A stretch of DNA of 64,000 nt from Hyalella azteca (lineage: Eukaryota > Arthropoda > Malacostraca > Amphipoda > Hyalellidae), in the NCBI RefSeq assembly GCF_000764305.2, contig NW_025931895.1, positions 1-64,000 of the forward strand, written 5' to 3'. The notes under the pieces were generated by a model. The model was not told the DNA's origin, made no database searches, and worked only from the letters and a program-made list of their open reading frames with translations. Positions 32,601-41,670 of this stretch are shown one piece after another (position 1 is the first letter of the stretch; each line of letters starts with the position of its first letter). A program made the translations under genes and the position numbers.

Positions 32601-35600
32601 CATTGGTTTATGTTGAATGCTTCAAGCCTCACTACATTCCATACGCTAGAAAAAAAACCCTGTGATTGTTTTAAACTAAACCGCACGTTTCTTCCAAAAT
32701 AACCTTAGAATTTAATGTGCCGTCTGTGTCGAATCAATATTTGATGCTTAATTAAATTGTCTTGTCGAATTCAAATCAGTTGTTTCTTTTGAACTATGTG
32801 CATGGTGTGCTTCAGATTTACCGCATTACGCCTATGAATTAGTGCTGATTGTCTGGCTCTTTGATTGTCTTTAATTTAATTGCATGTTTTTAACCTATTA
32901 TGAATTTCTTATATTTTTCGCTTTCCCAATACTTAAGGCTTGATTATAAAATCTACACTAAATTACAATTTATTTGCATTGACAAAACTCGATTTCAATT
33001 TGAACTTCCAACACCAGTGCAGCTTTAATTTATCTGCAAAAATGCAAGCACGGCCACAAGATTAACAGAAATGTCTGAACCTCTTCCGTCCAGCATATTG
33101 ATGTTATCATCTGAAAGCATAGCATCGAGATAAGCATTGGTTATTCTAAAGCTCTGTTGTAATGTAACCATGAAAATTTATAATTTTTTTATTTTATTTC
33201 TTTACATTTTTACATACGGATCAACTTGTAGAGGATGAGGTCTGTCTAATTGACGGGATAGAGGAGTTTCAAAACTCCCAAGTGTTTCTTTGAATAGGAA
33301 AGGAATCTCCAAACGAAATGATCTGGGCCAAAACTAATTTATAGTAACTTTCCTACGTGTTATTGGAACAATTTACTCGGAAAATTTATCAACTTGGCTT
33401 AAATCGAAGTAATCGCACATTTAATTGAATTAACTTTTTTTTCATTTCGTATGTTTTGAATGTTCTTCGGCTCAATAGTGATAAATCTAAAAGCCATTTA
33501 GGCCTGTAGGCTTAATTAAAATAATACGCGCCTCGTTTAAATTAAATAGAAATTTTAATTAATCAACCATCTAATTATCATCAATATAGTGATTTCAAAA
33601 TGAGACGTTGAAATTTATTTGCTGCGGCTAAGTGCGGAAACTAGGGGCCGAGTGGTTAAGACGACCATATTGGAGCAGCAAGTTGCAGATTTGTAACTCG
33701 CTGCTGGCTATTAAAAATTCTGCAACGTCAAGAATCGGCGTACCGCCAATCTTTGGTTCATCTTTAATGCTAACCACACTTTATTTTATAGGTTATTGAT
33801 AAATGAGCGCTAGAACTTACTTTGCTTAACTTGATAGTGCACATTCGTAAAGACATAGCATTGTTAACGAGTTGTATCGTCTATGCTTTCGAATTACGGA
33901 CATCCCATCTGAATGTGTTATTTACAGATAAAGGTCATAGTGCCGTGTTACCCGGAAATTATTTTAAAACGAAATTCAGACAGAAATTAAAGAGCTGAAA
34001 CTGAAAATCTGTATAAGATATGGCATGCATACAACGGCCAAATAATTACCGATTACTACAATAAACTAGAAAGTTGATGAGCAGTAAACATGAGAGTAAC
34101 CATTTGTCGATGTTTCAAGTAACGGCTCGGATAACCAAAATAACTCGAAAATCTAAACATTTTGCTCAATTGATTTATAATAGAAGACCTCGCAACTGAA
34201 CCCACTCGCCGCGCCTTCCTTTATTGAAGATCTATTGAAAATTGGGGAAGATACATAACAGTTACTTGTTGGAACCTGCTTTATTTCTTGGAGCCGAGCT
34301 AGTGTATAAGGTTTCACCCATTTTTGATTGTCTATGATTGTCACACGCCCTACATCAAAACTTTTGCTGTGGAATGATTACGAGAGTCTCTCGTTCGGTC
34401 AGAGCAGGTTGGGATCGGTAGAGAGGGGTTAACGAAACGGGAGCCTACAAGCCCGGTGCTGTCGTGTTGCTAATTCTACCCTGATCGACGCCTCTATTTC
34501 CTCGTCGACTATGGTAGCTAGCGAGAGTTTCTATTGATATGGCGGCAGGTCATTGCCGACTAATGACTAATGAATTTATTCTTCGTCATCAGACATCCAA
34601 CTAATGGAAAAAGTTCATTCTCTGGTTCTCATTTATCAGCTTTACATTTACGAGGGTTGAGAAGCTTGTTGGCTAGAAAGCTTCCAACGTACTCAGAGAG
34701 GCGTTTGAAAGCCCTTTATAAAGCTAACCTTAGTCCGTCATCACTTGGTTGATTGATTATTCCGTCACCGTCAACGAAGAAATGAGAACCTTGTACATCA
34801 TCGTTACGAACTAAATCTTGCGGCCGAACAATTACAAGAGCACTAAAACGAAACATTCAAGCTACAAATTAAACAGGAAAATTTACTAAATCTAGTCCAC
34901 CTGCTTTTATATGCTATGCCAGCTGCTAGTTGCAAGTTACTGGGGTTCTTATCGCTTGCCAGATGGGAACCTGTACCTTTATGGAGTGGCCAGAGTGCAA
35001 CTGTAGACTTTCTCTCGGTGTCCATTAAAGAAAGCGAGATACTGAGTCCCTTCGAACGCGACTTGTCCTGACGTGTAACCCACAAGTTTTGACCTCTGTG
35101 CTGGCTGACCATACATCGCCGCTGGTCTGCTGTTCAGTGCCCTGCGGTAGGAGCGTCTCCCTAGACCGATCACCGTCGTTAGAACTTAAATTAAAACGTT
35201 ACGAGTACTCTGACCTCATACACGCGGACGAAGTTACCCTGCCTTTAGGTGCTTTATCGTTTCCTTCCATGACACAGGCCAAAATTGCGCGAACTGTGTT
35301 ACGAAATCAATGTTTGAACCATTGTAATTCTCCCGAAAGATAATTTTCCATTGAAAAAATGTTTGATACGCAGCAGCTAGAGTTGTGCTTCCAAGAAAAT
35401 AATAATCATAAGGTTGTGGGCGACCGTGTCCTTCCTGTCAATTAAGTGTCGTTGTGTTTAATTGGTCATCGCTTGACCTTACTTGCTAGATCCGTTTCCT
35501 ATCCGAAATTACTTATTATTTGTATATTATATTGTTATTGTTGTATTTCGGCAGAAGCCTTTTATGTAAGTTTGATTGAAGAGCAGAGCATGTTTTATTA

Positions 35601-38600
35601 TTAATAATCTCCTTATTTGTTTTTTTTTTTCAACAAGTCGAACAAAATTTCTTGCTGGCGCCGAGAGATCAAAAAGCAGGTTACCAAATTACATTTAATG
35701 GAATGCGACGTTTCGAATATACAATACTCATTATAAAGCGGGTAAAGGGTTTTGCAACACTCGAAATTGAACTTTTGGAATGACAGTAGTACAAATCAAG
35801 GGTATTGGGAATACAGTTTGAAAACCAAGTTAAAATTACTCTGAAAATAATTTCAGTGTCCGGACGAATACTGTAGTTCAGAGGCTGATAGCTGGAGACC
35901 CGCTCGAAACGTTGCATTCCATTAAAATGTCATTTGGTAACCTGCTTTTTGATCTCCCGGTGACAGCAAGAAATTTCGTTACACTCATTGAAGAAACAAA
36001 TAAGATTGTTAATAAGCAGGCATGCTCTGGTCTTCAATCAAACTTATATTGGTATTGAGTACCAATTTATAATATACATGAACCGCTAAAAAACGCATTC
36101 ACTTATAGTATATTGGTCAAATAAGATAATTCAATTATTTTCACCTAGGATCCACGATGAAGACCTGCCGAAGAAGAAAGCTCGTCTGGGAGCAGCGCCC
36201 ATGGAGCGCTCTGGCACAGCTCGACTCTCCTACGCGGCCGCCGTCGCGGCGTCCCCTAAAATGCCTCCACCTCAGGTACTGCGAGATTTTTTGTTACTTT
36301 TTTAAAATTTTAATGGGATGCGTTAACGTAATTTCAAAGTTCCTACAAAGCTAGCGCCCCATACATGTTTTTGAAGTAGCGGTTCTGAAGTGTGGTGTCA
36401 GTTGCACCTGGGCAAGCTGTATGCCGTGTTATAATTTTCAAATTATTCAATTTACCTTTTTCTCGGAAGAAGAAAGAATCGAATCCGAGAAAATTCAATT
36501 GTCTTCCATGTACTTTGATTGTAGATAATGATCTATATTTACTGTTATTCCCATGGACATGGAGAATTTGCATTTCAACTTGATTCAAGTCAGAGGTTAG
36601 GTTCAAAATTACTTATTGATCTCTCGATGGCAAGTTTATAATCTGAAATTACCTTCTCACTGAACTGTTGACTATATAAGATTAGCACCAGCTTTCAGTT
36701 GATTGCCGTATAACCTGTATATAGCTAGAATAGGATTTGCATCACTGCGGCTGAAATTATCCTTCAGACAGAGAGGTTTAGTTGATAAAGCAATGCATGT
36801 GGATACTTTTGCCGATGTGGATCGTTAACGGAGAAACGTCTGCAGACGGTGAACTGATTATTAGACATCGGTGTTTGGAAAAAATTGTTTGTTTTCTAAA
36901 TCATGGTAATTTTACAGCTATAAATATTTTACATTAATGTTTTGACAGTAAAATAGTATTTTTAAAAAGTTCTGTGAATCTTGCATGATCTATAAATATT
37001 ATCTCGAAGACAGAGTTCGCGTACTCGCCGCTCATGTTGCCGTGTGTGCAGGTTCAGCCGGCCACGGCGGTCGTCAAAGTTCGACGCTCGGCAACTACAC
37101 GGGAATCCTCAAGCGGCATTCGTCGGTCGTCATTCGCACGTCACCCCAGCCTTGGTGTCTTCATTGAGCCTTCGCTGTCCTCAAGCAAAAAGTGTTCACC
37201 ACGTCAACGCCGATCACTCAATTCGAACTTAGGCGAGATGCTGGTAGGCATTGGCGAGAAATGGATCGTCAAGTCCGATAAAATGATTGAGCCTAAGCCT
37301 AAAAAAAAGCCAACGCTAGTGCTATACCCTTACGCCTCAGACGAAACACCTATCGCTTCATCAGCTCCAATCACAAGTCAACGATGTCTGGCAGATGAAA
37401 CAAAGATAAAGGGTGTTGAAACAAATATCGAAGTTATGAGTGGTGAAATACAACCGCTTCTTTTGTACAAGAGCAAAAGCGAAATTATTTCTCGCAGCTC
37501 TGAGCAACAATCGGTTTCTCGGACGCCTCTCAAAGTGAGCAAAGCAGAAGACCACGTCAAGTTCCAGACAACTCCAAGCATAGATTCATCCATGAAGTTT
37601 ACTGCTGCCACTCCTAACAGAGACCAATTAGAGATCCCCGCTACGCCGGTTAGTGAGGGATTCACTCCTCGCCAGAGTTCAGGTCGTTGTAGCAAACGGG
37701 CTCGACGTAAAGCTCGCAACGCCCGCCTCGCGCTGCAGTCAGAGCTTGACGGGGAGTCCGATACTCCAAGCCGACCCTCCCCTTACGTTGAGCCTGCTGA
37801 GACTAAGCAAACTTCGCGCGACTCTCCAGTCGTTGTAGAACCCCCGGCGAGAGGCGGAAGCGATTTAGTGACTCTAGAAAGTCAGTATGAAACCATCAAA
37901 GGTGCGGTGGAGACTTTGGAGAAGCAAATGGACGACGCTGCTTTTGATGAACTCAAACGATCCTTGTTTGGGGATGAAGAAATAACCTCCATCGCTTCCC
38001 TAAATCACAATGAAATCATTCAGAGTGCGTACGATCGAATGAAGAAAGAAAGCAGTTTGCTTGGCATAAGTCCATCTGAAAATTTGTCACGACGGTTAGA
38101 CCGGGAACTGAAGATCCGTAGACGGAGAAGCGGAGAAAATTGTGTTGTTCGGTCACCGAGCGCCCGTAAAATTGGGACAATCCGTAGACGGTCAAAAGAA
38201 TTGGTAGTTAAAAGCCAGCAAGGGTGCACTTCAGTCGAGGTTCCAACTGACCTCAAGGGTGCTCGCACTCCACGTCTGAAGGAAGCGCTGCTTAAGTCTC
38301 CGCTATCGCATTCTTTGAAACGTGGCCGACCCAATTCAGTGCGTTGCGGCCTTCCCTTCGTTGTGCGTCCTATGGAAGCTGATGTTTCTGTAGTAAAACC
38401 TCGCAAAGACACGCCCCCACTCTCAACACAGTCCACTCTAGTAAATGCAAATGTTGAACCATCCACTCCCAACCTTTCAGGTAACCCCGAAGAACTTCAA
38501 TATAAGCTCAGTCCTGGAAATATGGATGATCATTCCTTGCCTAGCGTCATGCCGGGTGTTACTTTGAATGAACTTTCATCCGTTGAAATGGAGAACGAAC

Positions 38601-39166
38601 ATTGGGTAACTGCTTCAGATTTCCTTGAAGAGGTCGAAAGTCAAATTTGCAACGAGACCTCAGAAAGCGGAACTCCCTTAGGCAAACAGAAAGACGGTAA
38701 TCGCCCGTCCATTGCTGCTCTCAAGAAGCAGAAGAAAGTTACAGCTAACGTGCAACTCTTCAACCAGCTGGGCTGCAATACGCAGCAGCGACGGCAGTCT
38801 CGAGTGTGCGCCACTCCCATGGGCGCCTGCCCTGCGTTGCCCAGACCTGCGGTGTCAGAACGACGTCAACAAAATAGTTTATCTCAACAACGATCTCGTC
38901 CTCGTGCGTCTCTCACGCCTCGTCACTTCGCAAATTGCAGTGCATCGCGACGCCCCAGAATGGTGGCCGTAGTTTCACCCCTCAAAGAAAACTTTGTCAA
39001 TGTCACACATGTCACGGCGATGCCCTCTGGTAATTTCGAACAAAGCGTTTTCAAAACGCCACAACGTCCGCCTCCTGCCACCCCTAAGCGACCCAAAGGC
39101 CATGTTAGCATTACTCATCTCTCGCTAGAGTCACCCGGGAGAGTTGAGCGTCAATCATCGTTCTGA
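26341..39166 (+). CDS. ARHGAP11A: ARHGAP11A-like Rho GTPase-activating protein (nine exons)
   Basis: Exons: 26341-26640, 27003-27176, 27712-27842, 29713-29818, 30426-30641, 31073-31253, 31795-32203, 36149-36275, 37052-39166. All phases agree and the total is 3,759 nt, 1,252 residues plus stop. The RhoGAP domain (about residues 101-340) has the arginine finger R146 in GIFRKAG, the helix LIKQFFRCLPQPIL (179-192) and NLAVVLSPNLL with N255 and N263. RhoGAPs speed GTP hydrolysis by Rho. Assignment to ARHGAP11A rests on an N-terminal helix followed by KVFGV at an exon border, a basic KKRRSAS motif after the domain and a long S/T-P-rich tail. The vertebrate protein (about 1,020 aa) acts on RhoA in mitosis. 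KEN lies at 1193-1195. The family is sure, orthology likely. The start is the first ATG after an in-frame stop (26332). Confidence 0.82.
27003..27176 (+). CDS. ARHGAP11A: ARHGAP11A-like exon 2 (arginine finger)
   Basis: Acceptor TTCTGTTTTGCAG. Encodes residues 101-158 including VPQFLVDSCNVLRKHITLEG and the catalytic FRKAG. Donor GTTCCT, phase 0. Confidence 0.9.
27712..27842 (+). CDS. ARHGAP11A: ARHGAP11A-like exon 3
   Basis: Acceptor TTACATTTCAG; residues 159-201 with AVDAACLIKQFFRCLPQPIL. Donor GTATGT, phase 2. Confidence 0.9.
29713..29818 (+). CDS. ARHGAP11A: ARHGAP11A-like exon 4
   Basis: Acceptor TTGATCAG; residues 202-237, a Leu-rich helix (VAGLVLCSLLLPSPSQHCL) ending YFLN. Donor GTGAGA, phase 0. 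Confidence 0.85.
29851..30084. mobile_element. Fold-back MITE in RhoGAP intron 4
   Basis: The ends AGTACC(A/G)T(C/A)AAGTGGG pair over about 100 bp; inner arm pieces TGTTGGCC and GGCCAACG, and AATGGCAGC and GCTGCCATT, also pair. It starts 33 bp after the exon 4 donor. No clear target-site duplication. Confidence 0.82.
30426..30641 (+). CDS. ARHGAP11A: ARHGAP11A-like exon 5
   Basis: Acceptor TTTCTGTTCCCCAG; residues 238-309. Contains MDAYNLAVVLSPNLLP and a Pro/Thr/Asn-rich loop longer than usual for RhoGAP domains. Donor GTCATG, phase 0. Confidence 0.9.
31073..31253 (+). CDS. ARHGAP11A: ARHGAP11A-like exon 6
   Basis: Acceptor GACAATTTTCAG; residues 310-369, the last RhoGAP helix (ELIKHQHRMCRVHVDVW) and the basic KNKKRRSASIH. 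Donor GTCAGT, phase 1. Reading past it hits a stop at 31280. Confidence 0.8.
31795..32203 (+). CDS. ARHGAP11A: ARHGAP11A-like exon 7
   Basis: Acceptor CATCCACTGCTCCAG, phase 1 entry. Begins LMSGLRRVVG, then a Ser/Pro/His-rich segment ending PGKRKSSVLLSSG. Donor GTGAGA (32204), phase 2; a stop follows directly in the intron. Confidence 0.8.
32211..32650. repeat. 46-bp minisatellite in RhoGAP intron 7
   Basis: Three good copies of a 46-bp unit (TGTTGAATTATTCAAGCCTT and onwards), then degenerate copies sharing GCTTCAAGCCTTGTTACATT. Starts a few bases after the exon 7 donor. Confidence 0.9.
32651..34380. other. Intron 7 sequence, no gene
   Basis: AT-rich intron DNA apart from a tRNA-like SINE remnant at 33654-33710. 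Confidence 0.5.
33654..33720 (+). repeat. tRNA-like SINE remnant
   Basis: GGGGCCGAGTGGTTAAGACG is a Ser/Leu-type A-box region, and TTGCAGATTTGTAACTCGCT follows at B-box distance. It resembles the head of the 3-kb repeat (GTGGTTAAGA, then AGTTGCAG). No closed acceptor stem, so not a tRNA gene. Confidence 0.5.
34400..35343 (+). pseudogene. Decayed coding sequence of unknown origin in RhoGAP intron 7
   Basis: Three open stretches read like natural protein on the same strand: about 34585-34752 (frame 1), 34757-35070 (frame 2, with in-frame TGA and TAA), and 35089-35343 (frame 1). A weaker fourth lies at 34420-34540. Amphipathic, Leu-rich composition (LNLVHLLLYAMPAASCKLLG) differs from the surrounding AT-rich intron, as does the base composition. 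Frame changes and internal stops mean it is not expressed as is. The family was not recognised; transposon, endogenous virus or host retrocopy are all possible. Confidence 0.5.
35569..36044. mobile_element. Fold-back MITE with TA target site
   Basis: Arms of about 150 bp: AGTTTGATTGAAGAGCAGAG on the left pairs with CTCTGGTCTTCAATCAAACT on the right, and GATCAAAAAGCAGGTTACCA recurs inverted. The element is flanked by TA on both sides (35567-35568 and 36045-36046), as for Tc1/mariner-type insertions. It ends about 100 bp before exon 8. Confidence 0.85.
36149..36275 (+). CDS. ARHGAP11A: ARHGAP11A-like exon 8
   Basis: Acceptor TTTTCACCTAG, phase 2 entry. Encodes IHDEDLPKKKARLGAAP and an Ala-rich end. 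Donor GTACTG, phase 0. Confidence 0.82.
36276..37051. other. RhoGAP intron 8
   Basis: AT-rich; nothing recognised beyond splice sites. Confidence 0.6.
37052..39166 (+). CDS. ARHGAP11A: ARHGAP11A-like exon 9 (C-terminal tail)
   Basis: Acceptor CGTGTGTGCAG. Residues 549-1252: basic and Ser/Thr-Pro rich, with about twenty S/T-P sites including KTPQRPPPATPKRPK near the end. A KEN motif sits in SPLKENF, and ANVQLFNQLGCN may correspond to the conserved short helix near the family's C-terminus. Stop TGA at 39164-39166. Confidence 0.88.
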   Translation, partial: VQPATAVVKVRRSATTRESSSGIRRSSFARHPSLGVFIEPSLSSSKKCSPRQRRSLNSNLGEMLVGIGEKWIVKSDKMIEPKPKKKPTLVLYPYASDETPIASSAPITSQRCLADETKIKGVETNIEVMSGEIQPLLLYKSKSEIISRSSEQQSVSRTPLKVSKAEDHVKFQTTPSIDSSMKFTAATPNRDQLEIPATPVSEGFTPRQSSGRCSKRARRKARNARLALQSELDGESDTPSRPSPYVEPAETKQTSRDSPVVVEPPARGGSDLVTLESQYETIKGAVETLEKQMDDAAFDELKRSLFGDEEITSIASLNHNEIIQSAYDRMKKESSLLGISPSENLSRRLDRELKIRRRRSGENCVVRSPSARKIGTIRRRSKELVVKSQQGCTSVEVPTDLKGARTPRLKEALLKSPLSHSLKRGRPNSVRCGLPFVVRPMEADVSVVKPRKDTPPLSTQSTLVNANVEPSTPNLSGNPEELQYKLSPGNMDDHSLPSVMPGVTLNELSSVEMENEHWVTASDFLEEVESQICNETSESGTPLGKQKDGNRPSIAALKKQKKVTANVQLFNQLGCNTQQRRQSRVCATPMGACPALPRPAVSERRQQNSLSQQRSRPRASLTPRHFANCSASRRPRMVAVVSPLKENFVNVTHVTAMPSGNFEQSVFKTPQRPPPATPKRPKGHVSITHLSLESPGRVERQSSF

Positions 39167-41592
39167 TGCTAATGATTTGTTCTTTCCTGTCCGATGATAA
39201 GGATTAATTTTCTACATAATCATGTCTGTGATTATTCAAAATGTCTTTTAAGTGTACCTATGCATCCAAGAAAGTAATCATCACTATGTCTGACCATTGT
39301 TATATATGTGAATCGTGCCCGCGAACTTCACTTACTCACCAAACTGCACTTGATGTTATGCAGTTTACATTGAACGAAGACATGTAAATAGGTTTTATTT
39401 GCTTTCATTGCTACTCAGGAGACAAGGCATTCTGTCGGGTTACTTAAGCGAATCGAAGACGAACTTATTTAGCCCAATTCATTTTTTGTCGTTCATGTAT
39501 TTCTAAGATATACCTCGTTTGCATTCAATGGAAGTTCGACACAACCACCTGTCAAATACGTGTGAACTTCTAATTTCGTAAGGTATGACGTATTCGGTCA
39601 AGTCAAACCTCTGAGAAAGACATGCGCTATAAAAGGACGTGCGTTATGTCTGAAAGAAAGTTCCACATCCAGAAATTGTTTTTTCCCACGGTCATACTCT
39701 GAAAAAAAGCTTTTATGTTTATTTTCTAATAATGTATTACGTTCCAAATTAATTTAGATTCTACTGCTTCTATTGATATTTTTACGAAGTGACGTTGCTT
39801 TTAATTTCTGTAGGTTTCTGTTTCTCCCGACCATACCTACGAATCCTTCAATTGATTTAATGTGATTTATAACGAGGTCAAGAGGACGCGTCTACATTTT
39901 CAGAGACTTGACTCTTGAAGCGGTTTTTGTTCAGTGTGTTTCTAGACGTTTAATGTGTTTAACTATATAAGAAAAATCTAAATGGAAAGTTCATTTGACA
40001 TGGAAACCGATTGTTCTGATGTACTTCGTTACAGGAACGTTTATTCAGAATTATCAAGGTTTACTGAACGTATTTGAGATTCTTTCAGTAGCGTAATCAC
40101 TTCCCGCATAACGGTAAGTGTCAATTCAAGTGAAAATTTATCAACTCGATCGAACGCTTCTCATCGTTCATCAGAACGTATTCTGCTTAATTTTATCCAA
40201 AAGCTTCAATGAAAATAATCGTCTATGTCTCAAGTGGAATATTGTTTTTTCTGCGAAAGATCACACGAATATATTTTTCGTATCCTTGACGAAAGTTCCT
40301 AGTCGGTATGCACGTGTTATCAGCTAGATCCATGACATTAGGTATACCGTTATGTAAAATAAGGCATCCATTCATTCATTAAGCATGAACGAATCTTGTA
40401 AGTTTTTGTTTAAACCTTACAACGGATAAACTACGGTTTTTTCGCCCAGATCCTCATTGAATATTTAAAAGCCTTCACTCCTGTCATATTTGAATCTGCC
40501 TAATTTTTTTTATTCATTTTAGTGCTGAAGCGTACGGTCAGTATGAAGAATTTCTGTTCAGCAGAATCAGCTATCTGTACTGTCAGAAAATAACGCGGTT
40601 GCACATCACAGCGTTCTCACTTAAAATTTCCTTTTTGTTTTGGTGACGTAAAACGTCGCTCATGGTCACGGTCATTATTGAATTTTCTCCCATTTACTGA
40701 AATTGATGCACAACCCTCGTTCGTATCGGGAGGTTTAGTTGAAAATTCTAAACTTTGTTGTCGACGTCGCGCTTTGTGCAAAAGCCGAAAGAAATTCGTC
40801 CACTTAAACTTCTTTACTTCAAATTTCCGATTCGAAAAGTAAGGATGTGACTACAAATACCTGAAAAAACAGGCGCCACGAACGTTCAAAAAAAAAATAC
40901 TAGAAATTATTGTGAAATCTCGAGAACATTCGAGACTCCTGAAAAGTGAGATTTCCTAATCGATCAAATAAAAACTTTTTCATAACGAGCAAATAAGAAA
41001 AGGTTGTATTACTTGGAGCATCAAGTAGTAGTCAATACGACATTCAATCTCCTTGTTAAAAATCTAGCACCGCTATGAAAGATCGGGTAAATTGAACTTC
41101 TAACCTCTACTCCACCATTGCACATGATGCGTATGTACTAATTTATCAAAAAACCTATATAAATAAATTTTCCTGTAAGAACCTGAATAAACTTAGATGA
41201 GCTTTCACGAATAAAAATGGATGTTATTTTTGTTCAGTACAGTGATTGATGGTAATACAGAGCTAACGGAAACTGCAGAAATTAAATAGGCAATGCCTAC
41301 AGAGAAGAACATCCCTTGATTTATTTTCAGGTTTCTAACTATCATCAACTCCTATTAAAAAACTTATAAATGAAAGCAAGACTAGTTCATTTCCTCTAGG
41401 TCATAATGAAAATATAACAGAGAAGACATGCTGGAAAAATGACTTTCTTCTGTTAGACGCGAGAAATCCGAAAAGTGGAGCTATACTTTCTTCCGTTGAC
41501 GCAAGAAATCCGAAATGTGGAGCCACACTTTCTTCCGTTAGACGCAAGAAATCTGAAAAATGAAGCCATCGTGACATCATTCAGAGGAGACA
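39167..41592. other. Convergent 3' region between the two large genes
   Basis: No ORF of note. AATAAA on the plus strand occurs at 41162, 41186 and 41210, about 2 kb after the RhoGAP stop, so a long 3' UTR is possible. On the minus strand AATAAA (TTTATT at 41320-41325) lies about 270 nt after the RING gene stop. The two 3' ends may overlap. Confidence 0.45.
41430..41575. repeat. About 51-bp tandem repeat, three copies
   Basis: Copies of ACTTTCTTCCGTTAGACGCA followed by AGAAATC(C/T)GAAAAGTGGAG. Directly after the RING gene stop on the minus strand, thus within its likely 3' UTR. Confidence 0.88.
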
Positions 41593-41670
41593 TCACGGAG
41601 AAGTGATGAACGACAGAGGACCGGCGCAGAGTGGGCAGCTATTCTCGATCTGCTTCCAATGGTGCAGACA
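41593..41670 (-). CDS. RING-H2 gene, last exon
   Basis: Acceptor TTTTTCATTTGCAG; encodes CLHHWKQIENSCPLC and ten further residues to TGA. Carries the last three zinc ligands. Confidence 0.88.
   Translation of the reverse strand, partial: CLHHWKQIENSCPLCAGPLSFITSP

Noticed and set aside
33654..33720. Functional tRNA gene
   Set aside because: A- and B-box like sequence is present but no closed acceptor or anticodon stem is seen; a SINE remnant fits better.
34843..35173. Minus-strand ORFs of 89 and 64 codons
   Set aside because: They overlap the plus-strand decayed coding sequence, which reads more like protein; probably shadows.
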